Assembly (NCBI GenBank): GCA_026874595.1
Contig: CM049315.1
Coordinates: 40,376,164-40,440,163 of the forward strand
Source of the DNA: Sipunculus nudus
Lineage: Eukaryota > Annelida > Sipuncula > Golfingiida > Sipunculidae
Direction of reading: 5' to 3'
Length of the DNA: 64,000 nt
Positions 18,771 to 29,271 of the stretch are shown here, piece after piece. Under the pieces are notes generated by a model. It did not search any database. It was not told the DNA's origin and saw nothing but the letters and a program-made list of their open reading frames with translations. Position 1 is the stretch's first letter, and the number at the start of each line of letters is the position of its first letter. Made by a program: the position numbers and the translations under genes.

Positions 18771-20147
18771 TTAATGTTCAGGCATCGGCAGGTGCAATTT
18801 TGCCGGCGGGAACACTGCCCGTTCGGCTCGTGCTTCTGCGCTCTGTGTTCTTTTGTCGCGAAAAATCTGCACAGTGTCCCGTATCTCGCCAAGTGGATGC
18901 AAACGTGGAAACATGTAATGTTCTCCCAACGTGTAAAGTTCCAGACTGTGTTTGTTTTCCACCGCCTCGGTCTGTGCGTGTTGACGTGTCGGGTCAGTGT
19001 TTGTACCTTCCCTGATGTGTTTTCCACCTTCCGTCTCGGGTGTGTTTATGTCGCGTGGGCACACACCCGCTAGTTCCGCGCACGTTTGGTGTATGTGCCT
19101 GTCGATGGCCGTTTTTACGCCGTCGAGTACTTGCGTGTGATCACGTGAGAATGGTGTTATATTCAGGTGCCAAGGGTCATGTGCCGTACGTGTTTTTGTG
19201 GTGATCAGCAGGCAAGGGTAAGCGTGCGTCCACATCTCCCACGCGTTTAACACGCAAGTACCGTCGCATTGGGATGAAGTGATGGGCCGCGCTGCAGCGC
19301 TCGCGACAACCTTAGCCAAAGTCGACCTGGTGTCTCTGTTAGAACAATGGGAGTGCATAACCGCCAGAGCACGTAGTACATGCGTTGTTTCGCGTGATAC
19401 GTTTCCGGCCGGCGCTCCCCTCAGTAACGCCCACATACTTGCGTATAGGTACACAGTCTCAAAAGTTGCGAACACTGGGAGCCCGATTTGCACGTATGAG
19501 CAGGCCAACGACACCAGGGTGGCGTCGAACAACAGGAGGACTCCCACCGTTCGCAACTGTAACTGTTTCAGTTTCAGCGAAGGATTCCCTTTGTTGTTCT
19601 TTATCCTTGACTCTGCTGTATTGAATATATTTCCCGTTTTACGGTTGGGGGCCAAGGTGAAACCCATTATGCTCGCCAGCTCGTCCAGCCACGTGCCAGA
19701 AAACACATCTGTACTGACATTTGCGATATGCCGGTCCCACGAGACGCTGACCGTGTCTTGACCGTGAACGTCCACGTAGTGTTCGAGCAAATGTGTGGCC
19801 AGCTGCTTCAGTTCTGGTTGGGCCCCGTGTGTTGTGTGATGGCCGTTATCCCCAGCGTTTGATGCTGGGTCGTTAACCGTGTTTGGTTCGCCGTTCTTTG
19901 CGGCACTGTGATTGTCCCCGCCCCTCGTCCTCTTCGCCCTTCTGGTCTGCCTGGTCAGCTGTAAGATGCATTGTTCCCATTCCTTGTGAGACTTAACGAA
20001 TTCCTGTAAGGCTGGGGCGACTGTTGTGTACCACCAATCCACGGGATGGCCGTCCTTATTTTCCCCGTGTAGCTGACGTGTTTTCCTGAACCATGAATCC
20101 ACGTGCTCTGCCACTTGTTTGATGTGTGAACGGATATCCTTTTGCAT
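18771..20147 (-). CDS. Unassigned 458-aa protein upstream of the protease
   Basis: Start set to the first ATG (20147); the in-frame extension begins with GTG and is unlikely. Soluble-looking and basic, with a Lys/Arg-rich patch near residues 70-80 (RRAKRTRGG), which may be a nuclear localisation signal. Two hydrophobic helices follow near 200-250. The C-terminal third is polar and low-complexity. The stop lies 133 nt from the protease start. The ~315-nt gap to the divergent capsid gene probably holds a two-way promoter. In other herpesviruses a capsid-vertex packaging protein lies beside the protease, but no motif supports that here. Function unknown. Confidence 0.8.
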   Translation of the reverse strand: MQKDIRSHIKQVAEHVDSWFRKTRQLHGENKDGHPVDWWYTTVAPALQEFVKSHKEWEQCILQLTRQTRRAKRTRGGDNHSAAKNGEPNTVNDPASNAGDNGHHTTHGAQPELKQLATHLLEHYVDVHGQDTVSVSWDRHIANVSTDVFSGTWLDELASIMGFTLAPNRKTGNIFNTAESRIKNNKGNPSLKLKQLQLRTVGVLLLFDATLVSLACSYVQIGLPVFATFETVYLYASMWALLRGAPAGNVSRETTHVLRALAVMHSHCSNRDTRSTLAKVVASAAARPITSSQCDGTCVLNAWEMWTHAYPCLLITTKTRTAHDPWHLNITPFSRDHTQVLDGVKTAIDRHIHQTCAELAGVCPRDINTPETEGGKHIREGTNTDPTRQHAQTEAVENKHSLELYTLGEHYMFPRLHPLGEIRDTVQIFRDKRTQSAEARAERAVFPPAKLHLPMPEH

Positions 20148-20462
20148 GGCCCGGTGTATATTTGTGTGTGTGCGGTGTTGTACCACGTAATCATACCCTG
20201 TCTAGTCGGGGTCTTCTGATGGTATGAGTTCCAGAAGTCGCTGCACACTCTGAAGTATCACTTGTGTGTTTCACACGCCGAACTCATTTTTTGTAAAGCT
20301 GCCTTGTCACGTGGTTGCCACAGCATATCATGCAGCAGTAGGAAACGGTTTGACGCCAGACCTCCTTATAAAAGCGCGCACCGACTGCGTTTCGCTTATT
20401 GTGCTCGCAGTTGCAGGACTTGACAGTTGTTTCGACCAGAAGCGTAGACAAACGGTTCAAAC
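20148..20462. promoter_or_regulatory. Divergent promoter region
   Basis: Lies between the unassigned minus gene and the likely capsid gene. It holds a strong plus-strand TATAAAA at 20367-20373, ~95 nt before the capsid ATG. No obvious TATA was found for the minus gene. Confidence 0.5.
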
Positions 20463-23400
20463 ATGCACAGGTCGGGTGGTAGTAAACCAGACGAGAGAGA
20501 CTACACCAGTCTTTGCGAGACCGGCGATCTAGGGGATATCACGCCTGCCCGTTTGTATGTGGTCAAGAGGGACGATTTGCTCTCGCTTGACGTCGCAGGA
20601 GGCATCATAGTTAAACAGCTGTTGGCGCAATGCGAAGGGGAACCCGGTGGTTGGTTACCTGTCGTGAGGGGGCTGACCGTGGAAAGTGATCTGCCCTGGA
20701 AAGGTTTCGTGGAGACACCGGACGGTGAAGTCAACAGTGCCGGCAGGTATCCGTTCTTGTTCCTCCTGCACGGGTACGATGACCCGCGTCTACACGAGCA
20801 TGACAACCCGATGAGACGAATGAAGAACGTGAGGCAGGTCATCGATGACATGCTGCAGACCACAACCCCCGCCTGGGAAGGTTGTGAGAAAAGCGAGTTT
20901 TTTCCCGTTCCGCAGAAATACACGTCTGCCGACCTGGTGGACAATGGCAAGGACCTGCACTCCCTGACTGTGCAGCGGATCATGAGCGTTGTGAAGAGTG
21001 AAGGACCGCCACTGGAGGCGAAAGATTTTTTCATCTTTGGAACGTTTACGTGGGCGCATATCAGCGCACTCATGCACGGTTGCATGTTCCTCGTGCGGGA
21101 CTCGGTCAGGCGTGACGTATCCCTGCATGAAAACCTAAACGCGGTCACCGTGGATTTGTGGGACGCGACGCTGGCCTACGCTACACGCCGTTCTGCTCCG
21201 AAGCGACGGCCGCAACGGAAGCAGTTGCTTGCGGACGTCCTGCAGGACGACAGGACTTCCCCGACGGAAGAGCCCATTGAAAACCTTCTGGTCGTGTCAC
21301 CCGTGCTCAGCCAGCTGATGTGGAGCATCGTCAGGGGCCTGATGCACAACCTACATATCAAACCGTACTTGGCAGACGTGGTTGTTTACATGCTCGACAC
21401 ACCAGTGCACCGGCAGGTGGATCTACCTCCAGGTTTCTCATCCCCGTACCAAAACCAACAGGCATGTGACAAACGGCGGCAGATATCTGAAGAAACCGCC
21501 CCTTTGGTTGCTCTGCTGGTGTATCTCACGCTCACCCAGAACACCAGTTGCCGGTTCGCGGATACTGTCGAATTCAAAAACTGGCCATGCGACGAGGACG
21601 TGCACTCTTCCCTCGTGCGACAGGCGGAGGCCACACCTTTCGGTAACCCAGAGAAGTGTACAGCAGAACTGGAGCGCATGATGCCAGGTCACATGGAACG
21701 CCAAATGTCACCTTGCCTGGCTGAAGCCGTAGCAATGTCGTTGAGGTTGAATGAGGCTTCACTGCTGTGCAGTTTGCTGAAGTCCACGGACTCAGCCGCC
21801 GTGGACATGACGTCTTTCTTACTGACAGAGAGGCAGGCCCAGCTACGGACGTCGCAGAAATGGCGTGCTTCGTTTGACATCGACAACTACCCTTTCGAAC
21901 TACCGTTCGATAAGCAGGAGCGTCAGGGCAACATCAAATCGCACATGGACACGGCAGGCCGCCACGGCAATACCGTCTTGGCCCAAAGGCTTGTCGGCCT
22001 TTCGTTGGACCTCCACGTTACGGCCAGGTCGCTAGATTCGTTCGAAACTCTGGCGGAAGGGGTGCCCTGGGACGCTGACTTGAGCGATGTGAAAAAAGCG
22101 ATTAATACACGTATGTGTCACAAATGCCACAAGGACGGGGTCAGTTTGGACAGGGGACCGGAAAACTGCCCCTGTGTGTGGTTCCCACGCCCCGTCAGGC
22201 AGATCCTCGAAAAGCGGGGGACAGCTCACGACGGGCTATGCGTACCTGGGTTGCACGTGCTGTGCAAAGGACCCCATTTTACGGGCAATGTTGAGAAATC
22301 GTCCTTTGTCCAGAGAAAAGAATCTGACAGCAGAAGAAGAGAGTCGCAAGAAGCACCGTCGGGTGTGTTGGCACGCGTGCTCAAAGAAATACCGCCGGAA
22401 CTGGATATGATCGTGCAGCCCCACGCGGGACGTCTACACACGTCCTTCATTGACGCGCTCGCCGGTTGTTTCATTACAAAACCCGACTCGCAGCTGCGAA
22501 AGAAGCACGACAGTACGCCTTTGGATGTCACGAGCGTTTGCAAAATGTTCTCGTGTGTGACTGATACAGTCGCGAGCGTGACGTTGGAAGCCAAACGCTT
22601 CGCGAACCTCGCCGCCGAAAGAACAGCTAACAGGAAGGCGGGGGCGACAGATGTAGAGAAACTGCGGTCTGAACTGGCCATCACGTTGTCGGGCGAGATG
22701 TTGGCCTACCAGGGTGCAGCTGTGTGGAAGATGCACCAGTGCACACTGCTGCACCAGTGCTTGCTGGCTTCTAACATGGCGCAAGCAGATGTATTCAAGC
22801 GGCTGCAGAGCGCAGCTGCTACGTACCAGCAGGTGCAACTGACGCTTTTGCATTCACCGTTGATGCTCGACAAACCGTTGTTCTCGTACAAGCCGTACGT
22901 TGTCAGGAGCGCGAGTGTACCTTCCCTGCACGATCAGGGGAGGGTTCTGGCGCACGAACACTGTTCGAAGGATTGCGTCTGGTACAAGGTCCAAGACGCA
23001 TACTGTAAAATGAACACCACCACGTGGTACAAAGATAAATCTTCCGCAAACAAGAAAGGATGGCAGCGTCCGCAGGGAAGCGTTGATGCCCCGTTTGCTG
23101 AAACGCACGGTTCCATACGTGCCTCGATCATGGAGTCGCGCAGTGCGGGTGTCAGTGCTGCCGACATATATCAGGAACAGGGTGACTTCACCGTAACTCC
23201 GCGGGTGTCTGGTTTATCAGACGATGCAGTCGAGGATGAAACAATTTCACCGGCTGTTGCGGCAGATGTGACAAGCGTTGTCCGGAATTCATCGTACGAC
23301 TACATAATCGGCAACCACGAACAGGAAGAGGAGAGGTTTCGTGGAACGGGGTGGGGGTGGGTGAGCGGTCTGTCCGTCTTCACGAAACCTCTGTCTCGTG

Positions 23401-24434
23401 ACACGCAAGGTTGGATAGTCCAGATCATACAGAGTTGTTACCACCCTTCACTTAAAAAGATGATCCAGGCAAAGACCTTGCGTGAACTCGCGTTGGATGC
23501 TGAGGAATCTGGGGTGCACCTGCGGCAAGCGGACGTGCATGCTCTGGTGCGTTTGGTGCAGCTGGTCGAGACGAGCCCGCTGCGCGGCGGGAGACATGTC
23601 AGCGGTTCCAAGGAATTCACGTCTTTCCTCCTCCAGTCTCAGCTGTTCTGTCACATGAGCCAGCTATCCGATGCACACCAGAAGGAAAACGCCATTTTGC
23701 CCGTTTGGGTGCAAGCTGGATGGGGTGGCGTCACCTTTAACAACCCAAAGAGCGAGTCTGGTGAAGCGCAGATGCCCGTCTTCCGTGATGCCGGCCTCGT
23801 GATGGTGAAGGACGGCGTGTCCTGCCTGAACGAAGCAAGTTCTTTGCGCTACAAGGTCACGGTGGCGTGTATGAGGCCGAATTTTTATGTTCTGCAAAAC
23901 CATCTTGTTGTCCGTCACCGGATGTTGATGGGTGTGAACGAGACTGAGCTCTCAGCACTGTATACAGGCGCGCTCAAGTCGATGAACTGGCCGCGTGCGG
24001 GAAAACAAGATGCTGACGATAAACGGCAATACCCGCTCTTTCTGGGGGTTAGCACGGAGCCGTTCTCTCAACGCATGCAGGTGCACCACGCTGCACGCAG
24101 TGTGCTACACGGCATGGACGCAGCCGGCAGGACAGGAAGCATCCAAGACCTCGAAACGTGTTTGGACGACATGTGTGAGGACCCTGACGTTCCTGTCGAA
24201 AAAGTGGCTGGTCTGTTGTACCAGATAATATCCACACGTTTAGGAAACAGCGGAGTGGATATCGAACAGCTGCCGAAAAGCAGCTTGGACGCAGAGACGT
24301 TCAGGTGCGTCGATGACTTTTGTACCCGTTTCCCTTACGTCCGCATGGACGAAAACGATTTGTCATCCGCTCTCCGTTTTCTCATGCCGATCGGCGAGCC
24401 GGACACGAAACGCAGGCGGGTTTCTACCGATTAA
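20463..24434 (+). CDS. Probable major capsid protein
   Basis: 1323 aa, close to the ~1370-1400 aa of herpesvirus major capsid proteins. The assignment rests on size, the absence of signal or membrane segments, mixed alpha/beta composition throughout, a strong TATA box, and position beside the protease/scaffold gene. No enzyme motif is visible. A CHKCHKDG and CPC cluster near residues 550-570 could bind metal. The C-terminus ends in a basic KRRRVSTD tail. Other large proteins here (1230 and 1082 aa) are less likely on size. The major capsid protein forms hexons and pentons and binds the scaffold tail. Confidence concerns the gene; the product name is perhaps 60% sure. Confidence 0.85.
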   Translation: MHRSGGSKPDERDYTSLCETGDLGDITPARLYVVKRDDLLSLDVAGGIIVKQLLAQCEGEPGGWLPVVRGLTVESDLPWKGFVETPDGEVNSAGRYPFLFLLHGYDDPRLHEHDNPMRRMKNVRQVIDDMLQTTTPAWEGCEKSEFFPVPQKYTSADLVDNGKDLHSLTVQRIMSVVKSEGPPLEAKDFFIFGTFTWAHISALMHGCMFLVRDSVRRDVSLHENLNAVTVDLWDATLAYATRRSAPKRRPQRKQLLADVLQDDRTSPTEEPIENLLVVSPVLSQLMWSIVRGLMHNLHIKPYLADVVVYMLDTPVHRQVDLPPGFSSPYQNQQACDKRRQISEETAPLVALLVYLTLTQNTSCRFADTVEFKNWPCDEDVHSSLVRQAEATPFGNPEKCTAELERMMPGHMERQMSPCLAEAVAMSLRLNEASLLCSLLKSTDSAAVDMTSFLLTERQAQLRTSQKWRASFDIDNYPFELPFDKQERQGNIKSHMDTAGRHGNTVLAQRLVGLSLDLHVTARSLDSFETLAEGVPWDADLSDVKKAINTRMCHKCHKDGVSLDRGPENCPCVWFPRPVRQILEKRGTAHDGLCVPGLHVLCKGPHFTGNVEKSSFVQRKESDSRRRESQEAPSGVLARVLKEIPPELDMIVQPHAGRLHTSFIDALAGCFITKPDSQLRKKHDSTPLDVTSVCKMFSCVTDTVASVTLEAKRFANLAAERTANRKAGATDVEKLRSELAITLSGEMLAYQGAAVWKMHQCTLLHQCLLASNMAQADVFKRLQSAAATYQQVQLTLLHSPLMLDKPLFSYKPYVVRSASVPSLHDQGRVLAHEHCSKDCVWYKVQDAYCKMNTTTWYKDKSSANKKGWQRPQGSVDAPFAETHGSIRASIMESRSAGVSAADIYQEQGDFTVTPRVSGLSDDAVEDETISPAVAADVTSVVRNSSYDYIIGNHEQEEERFRGTGWGWVSGLSVFTKPLSRDTQGWIVQIIQSCYHPSLKKMIQAKTLRELALDAEESGVHLRQADVHALVRLVQLVETSPLRGGRHVSGSKEFTSFLLQSQLFCHMSQLSDAHQKENAILPVWVQAGWGGVTFNNPKSESGEAQMPVFRDAGLVMVKDGVSCLNEASSLRYKVTVACMRPNFYVLQNHLVVRHRMLMGVNETELSALYTGALKSMNWPRAGKQDADDKRQYPLFLGVSTEPFSQRMQVHHAARSVLHGMDAAGRTGSIQDLETCLDDMCEDPDVPVEKVAGLLYQIISTRLGNSGVDIEQLPKSSLDAETFRCVDDFCTRFPYVRMDENDLSSALRFLMPIGEPDTKRRRVSTD

Positions 24435-24732
24435 TGAATCACATGATTATGTCCTTGAATGTGGGTCGTGCACCTGTTTTTGTTTATTGCTATGGTATAT
24501 CATATTAAAAAACTATATTGCTTTTATACGTGTTTGTGTTTTCGGTTGCGTGCATCGTCTGTCTGTTGTATGGTCCAGTCGGTCCTGTGCATGCGTGGTT
24601 GGAATGTTGCTATTTGAATGATTTATCACATGTTTCGTTGTAAACCCTGTGTGCACGTCGGTATATATATATATTTGTGTCGTGACTGCGACTTCATAAC
24701 AGCCGCACTGGTGACAGTTTGGTTCATTTGCT
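24435..24732. promoter_or_regulatory. Intergenic region with ATTAAA polyA signal and TATA run
   Basis: ATTAAA at 24504-24509 can end the capsid transcript. A TATATATATATATTTGTG run at 24662-24679 lies ~55-70 nt before the next ATG and combines a TATA box with a TATTTG element. Confidence 0.5.
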
Positions 24733-25524
24733 ATGTCTGACATACAAGGGGTTACACTTGGTACAGCAGGGTACCACGTGGACGATATGTCATTACCAAA
24801 TGAAGACGTTCATCGTTCTGATGAGGAAGGCGGGTCGGGAGAAAGGGAAGAGAACAACAATCCCCGGGACGGTGTCGCCGATGACCCTTGTGGCTGGCCT
24901 GTACTGGGATCCGGAGATGAGGATGACAGTGGGGGAGAACTACAAGAAAATGAGGAGGATTCGTCGTCATCGTCGTCTGACATGGACGATGAAGAGATGA
25001 TTATGCGTTACGAAAAGTGCATGTCGGAAGCCGATGGGAATATTGCAACATTTTTCGAGACGCACGGCCGTCAGATGTCTCTGTGGAGATACTTGGACGT
25101 AATCGATCTCTCTCTGTCGAGCACAATGGCAAAAGACATGTGGTCGATATGTTCAGCTATTGCAGAGAGGTTACCCGAAGAGCCAGGTGAAGAAGGGCAG
25201 GTCACAACATTTGAACCAGGAATCCTGATTTGGGTGGCATTCTGTCAAATGTGGTGCCAGCATTGCTTCCAGTTGATGCGGAGAGTGGTTGCGACGTCAG
25301 GGATTGGTGCGAATTTACCTACTCCTTACAGCACACTTGACAATTACGAGGTAGATGAATATGTCCGGAACAACGTGACCCCGAGGTCTATTTGCATGGC
25401 CCTTTTCCTGGGGCAACGGGAGTGGCGGGGTTGCGGTTGCACATTGTGCAGGAGACTCGAAACCAGTCTGCCGCTTCTGCAGGGATTACAAACTGTGGCG
25501 TACATTTCTTGTCCGCGCCATTGA
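24733..25524 (+). CDS. Unassigned acidic 263-aa protein
   Basis: The N-terminal ~95 residues are very acidic with Gly, Glu, Asp and a run of serines (likely CK2 phosphorylation targets). The C-terminal part is folded-looking, with several Trp and Cys (a WVAFCQMWCQHC segment near 180 and a CGCTLC cluster near 240), so zinc binding is possible. No signal peptide. It lies between the capsid gene and gB on the same strand, starting 55-70 nt after a TATA/TATTTG run. No polyA signal follows, so it may be co-terminal with gB. An acidic regulator or tegument protein is possible; function unknown. Confidence 0.8.
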   Translation: MSDIQGVTLGTAGYHVDDMSLPNEDVHRSDEEGGSGEREENNNPRDGVADDPCGWPVLGSGDEDDSGGELQENEEDSSSSSSDMDDEEMIMRYEKCMSEADGNIATFFETHGRQMSLWRYLDVIDLSLSSTMAKDMWSICSAIAERLPEEPGEEGQVTTFEPGILIWVAFCQMWCQHCFQLMRRVVATSGIGANLPTPYSTLDNYEVDEYVRNNVTPRSICMALFLGQREWRGCGCTLCRRLETSLPLLQGLQTVAYISCPRH

Positions 25525-25699
25525 TTCACGCACAAACATGCGGTGTTCTTTTGTCAGTATTTGTCACGGACCACATGTACTATATTGACCCCCATAGCAC
25601 GTTTTCATGCTTTGTCGACCGGTTCGTGTATTATCACCGTTTAGTTGTCTAGCGTAGACGTCACGTGTGTGTTCATCGGAAACGTCAACGTCTGTGGCC

Positions 25700-28258
25700 A
25701 TGTGTGGAATATTGTCTTGGGTGCTGCGTGTTTGCTTCGCAGTGACTGCTTTCCAGCAAATGTCCGGCGCCGTCACTTCCTCGGCCATCGACATAACAAC
25801 GCTTAACACCTCACAACGTGCGTACGCGGACCTGAAAGGGAACGAACGTTTGAACAGACTGCGGTTCTGTGACCCGCGGACGCCGTCCAAATATGTACAT
25901 TTCGCTCCTCACCCCAGATGCCCCCATGCAGCTGACCATGCACAGGACCACCACGAAACCGGGACGGTTATCACTTTCAAGAGGAATATTCAAGCTACCA
26001 GGACCGACGCCATGGCCTGCCAGTGGTTCGTATCGTACAGAAAAACGTACACGGGTTGGTTTGGTCACAAATTTATAACTGACAAATGGGACCGCCCGAT
26101 TGCGCCTCCCTCGGCAGAAGAGTGTCGGAAATGGCGCTCAACAAGGGACTGCACGATCGACGGCAAGACGCACATGTTGTATTATGTCAGCATGAGCCAC
26201 GACGGATACGTCACGTATTCCAGCAACATACCTGTCAGTGTGAAGTATAATTGGTTCGCGTTCGGGTACGATCCGGAAACGTACACTCACAACTGTATCA
26301 TGAAAGAAGTGTATGTTGTCGCTTCTCCCCCGTATCAGGTTGTGCACACGTCGCTGGGCATGGCTCAGAACCTGTCGAGCACGGGAGCCAGATCGTTTGA
26401 ACTCGGCAGTCACATAACCACTGACGAATGGGTCATCGTTTGGCACAAAGTGGAACCGGCGATGTCATGCGGTTATGTACTGGCAGAAATACACCATAAC
26501 GTAACCAAGGTTAAGCTGGGTGACGGCAACGGGCGCTTCTACTTGGTGCTGGAGGACGCCAAACAAATGCTTACATTTGACCGACAGAAACATATGATAC
26601 CTAGTCTCAGTGCCATCGATCATCCCTACTGCGTGTCAAAGAGGCTGAGTATAATGAACTACACGGAAATGTACTGGGACACCTATTACGGGATCGTCGC
26701 TTGGATACCTGACATTGTTCCTGTTTCTGCAATCGAAAACCATCTCAACCATTCCACGGTACACCTGAATGTAAGCGTAGTAAACCATGACCACTTGTGT
26801 GAGGAGTACAAGAGGAAGCAGCACGCCGACGCTCACGGGGCTGCCGCGTTAAACTGCACGCATTACATTTCCCGCCGAAGACGTAGTCTTGACCACGCAA
26901 CCAGGTCGGAACTGCTGCTGATGACCAACGAAATAATGGAAAACGTGAGGTATTTTGTGTCTGGGAAGATTGTGGACTGGATGAACTCGCAACAGCGTCA
27001 GCGCCTGGACACTTGGTGCGCTCAGAGTTATTACGACCACAACATGGCGCGTTCTCTTGCAATTGTCAACCCGTCGTCTGTGCTGTCCGTGTACTTAGGG
27101 CGGGACGTGTATGCCAAACCGCGCGGCAGTGTTTACGAGATAAGCCGATGCAGGTTCCTCAATGAAACGGACTTCCGTCTTGCCCGCAGTCTGGAGGTCG
27201 GCGAGGGCAAATCGTTGTGCTACAGCAGGCCTCTCATATACTTCAATGACCCGGAGGACGGGGGCAACAGGACGGCCAACATGACCGGGATAAAGGACAT
27301 GGAACCTCTGCGGGGCCAGGCCATGGATGACGGACGGATCGTGATCCCGCCCAAGTACACGGAATCCTGCCGCTACCCGAACATGTTGCGTTTTTACATC
27401 AACGAGGTACCGCTCACGTACAAAAACTACACTCTTATCACCCTGCCGGACGAAAACGGGACCGAAACCGAATTTGCGGTGTTGTCGGACCTGCCTTCTG
27501 AAAATTACATCCGTGATATGAATTACGGATACATAGTGGATGACGTCGATCCCGCCCTGCGGGACGTCACCGATTTCCTGCCACCGATAGAGGCCGATGT
27601 CCCCATCATGGAAAACCCTTACACGGACAAGGAAATCGAAGGCGAGCTCGATCTCATGTCTATGCTGGAAAACGCGAACCAGATGCGCGTTTTCGATCGC
27701 CATTTACGTTGGACGATGGCCATGTATCAGGTTTACACCAGCAATGACCCAGACCTGGGGAAAATCGCTTCCGACATAATCAACGGCATCGGCAGCGCCG
27801 TTGGCACAGTATTCAGTGGTGCGTTGGATTTCTTCGGTAAACTCCTTTCTGGGATTTTGGGATTCCTCGGTACACTTGCTGGTAAAGTGATCGCTTTTAT
27901 ACTGGGGATAATGGTGGGTATCGGTGGCGTTTATGCTTTTTTTGTACTCCTAAGACAAATGACAGCCCTGACCGTGCAAGCGGGGCGCGGGGCCTACGTC
28001 AAGTACAGAGACAGGAAAAGCGGGGTGCCAACGGTTGTTATCAGAGACCGTCGGTCGTCCACGTCGTCGAGTTCCTCCTCTACGTCGTCGTCGTCCGAGG
28101 GAGAAGACGAACCGGCGGGAAAAGGCGAGCAAACCCGTCTGCTGGGGAAAACAGGAAAAGATAACATTGTGAACGCTGAAAAGGACATGTGGGGCAAGAA
28201 ATGGAATAAAAGATCGACAAGACGGGACAAATTGTCCATATGGCCTAGCGTATATTAA
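25700..28258 (+). CDS. gB: Envelope glycoprotein B (class III fusion protein)
   Basis: 852 aa from the first ATG at 25700. Residues 1-24 form a signal peptide. Many N-x-S/T sites follow. A furin site RRRR|S lies at 392-396, where gB is typically cleaved. Regularly spaced cysteines occupy the ectodomain. A long hydrophobic pre-membrane and membrane region (about 690-760, rich in Gly, Phe and Ile) precedes a cytoplasmic tail with a poly-Ser/acidic stretch and a basic C-terminus. This architecture and length fit herpesvirus gB, the trimeric fusogen that merges the envelope with host membranes. Two polyA signals follow (28259 and 28366). It shares its strand with the acidic gene before it and is convergent with the next cluster. 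Confidence 0.9.
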   Translation: MCGILSWVLRVCFAVTAFQQMSGAVTSSAIDITTLNTSQRAYADLKGNERLNRLRFCDPRTPSKYVHFAPHPRCPHAADHAQDHHETGTVITFKRNIQATRTDAMACQWFVSYRKTYTGWFGHKFITDKWDRPIAPPSAEECRKWRSTRDCTIDGKTHMLYYVSMSHDGYVTYSSNIPVSVKYNWFAFGYDPETYTHNCIMKEVYVVASPPYQVVHTSLGMAQNLSSTGARSFELGSHITTDEWVIVWHKVEPAMSCGYVLAEIHHNVTKVKLGDGNGRFYLVLEDAKQMLTFDRQKHMIPSLSAIDHPYCVSKRLSIMNYTEMYWDTYYGIVAWIPDIVPVSAIENHLNHSTVHLNVSVVNHDHLCEEYKRKQHADAHGAAALNCTHYISRRRRSLDHATRSELLLMTNEIMENVRYFVSGKIVDWMNSQQRQRLDTWCAQSYYDHNMARSLAIVNPSSVLSVYLGRDVYAKPRGSVYEISRCRFLNETDFRLARSLEVGEGKSLCYSRPLIYFNDPEDGGNRTANMTGIKDMEPLRGQAMDDGRIVIPPKYTESCRYPNMLRFYINEVPLTYKNYTLITLPDENGTETEFAVLSDLPSENYIRDMNYGYIVDDVDPALRDVTDFLPPIEADVPIMENPYTDKEIEGELDLMSMLENANQMRVFDRHLRWTMAMYQVYTSNDPDLGKIASDIINGIGSAVGTVFSGALDFFGKLLSGILGFLGTLAGKVIAFILGIMVGIGGVYAFFVLLRQMTALTVQAGRGAYVKYRDRKSGVPTVVIRDRRSSTSSSSSSTSSSSEGEDEPAGKGEQTRLLGKTGKDNIVNAEKDMWGKKWNKRSTRRDKLSIWPSVY

Positions 28259-28484
28259 AATAAAAAAACGTATACATCTTATATAGACCTATGGGTTGTC
28301 TTGTATGCAACTGTACAAGTAATGGACCACCCCCCCCCCCCTCTTTCCACCATTGTATAATGATCAATAAAAGTAACAAGAAAACGTGTCAGTTGTTGTC
28401 GTTTATTGAAAAGCAAACAAGTGATATACATGTGCCTGAATCAGTATATATCCGTACTGTGAACTATAACAAAATGTCGGGTGT
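28259..28484. terminator. Convergent 3' region with polyA signals on both strands
   Basis: Plus AATAAA at 28259-28264 and 28366-28371 (gB); minus AATAAA at 28402-28407 (gene at 28485-29201). A 12-C run lies at 28330-28341. No gene. Confidence 0.7.
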
Positions 28485-29201
28485 TCACGGTAAACTTTGC
28501 TGACGAACGATATGAAAAATACAGCAACAAACACGCAACACGTCGTTCAGATCAGCTCTCACTGTCCCTGGTAGACCCAAGTTCATCGATATAGAACCGG
28601 CGTCGGGGAAAATGTAACTCGTGACGTCTTCCCACGGGTGACGAGTTATGCTGGCGTTAACAGCGTTCGACGGCGACACTCCGATCACGATATCCGCAGG
28701 CAAGGGCCCTGTCAACAGCCCGGCGGGTCCTCCGCGTTGTCCGCGAAATGTTTGTTTCATCCCACGCACGAAACGGTTCAGCTTCCCTTTTCCCTTCCCG
28801 CGTATGAACGAGACGCGCTCGTCTCCAGCCTGCCAAATACAAACTGACGTGGAGTCCGTCTCGACGTCAACACTGGTGTCTGAAGTGCTGTGCCGTGCGG
28901 AATCTGACCCCAACCATCGTTTGAACTGCATGTCGAGATCCGTTGACCGTACAAGAACTCTGTTTCCTGTGACGTGGAATACGACCGTTTTATCACCACT
29001 CGTCGCCAGGTTGAAAAACACGTGAACATCCGAACCGCTGTCGAGGCACCAGTAAAGAAGGATTCCATCTGATTCGAGGTGCAGCGTGTTCAACACGTAA
29101 TCTGTGACACGACTGTTAGAGTTTGTTGTTCCACTTCCGGGAACCGTAGCAGACAGGCGGTTCTTTCTACCGGTTGCGCGGTGCATAGTTTCAAGAGTCA
29201 T
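28485..29201 (-). CDS. Unassigned 238-aa protein with GKGKGK motif
   Basis: Complete ORF from the ATG at 29201. The N-terminal half is beta-rich with acidic and polar loops. A basic IRGKGKGK motif near residue 135 is followed by an Arg/Gly segment (FRGQRGGPAG). The C-terminus has a CCC cluster. A similar GRGKGK motif occurs in the unassigned gene at 43234-44496, so the two may be distant relatives. It has its own polyA signal and a TTTTATTTGTG element 42-50 nt upstream. No family recognised. Confidence 0.8.
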   Translation of the reverse strand: MTLETMHRATGRKNRLSATVPGSGTTNSNSRVTDYVLNTLHLESDGILLYWCLDSGSDVHVFFNLATSGDKTVVFHVTGNRVLVRSTDLDMQFKRWLGSDSARHSTSDTSVDVETDSTSVCIWQAGDERVSFIRGKGKGKLNRFVRGMKQTFRGQRGGPAGLLTGPLPADIVIGVSPSNAVNASITRHPWEDVTSYIFPDAGSISMNLGLPGTVRADLNDVLRVCCCIFHIVRQQSLP

Positions 29202-29239
29202 ACTTTTGTTCGGGGGGGCACAACAGATGTTGTGCCAAA

Positions 29240-29256
29240 CACAAATAAAAGGTGTC
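29240..29256 (-). promoter_or_regulatory. TTTTATTTGTG promoter element, copy 1
   Basis: A 17-bp sequence (minus strand GACACCTTTTATTTGTG) 40-55 nt before the ATG at 29201. It recurs exactly at 30437-30453. Confidence 0.5.
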
Positions 29257-29271
29257 TACCGTGCGCGATTT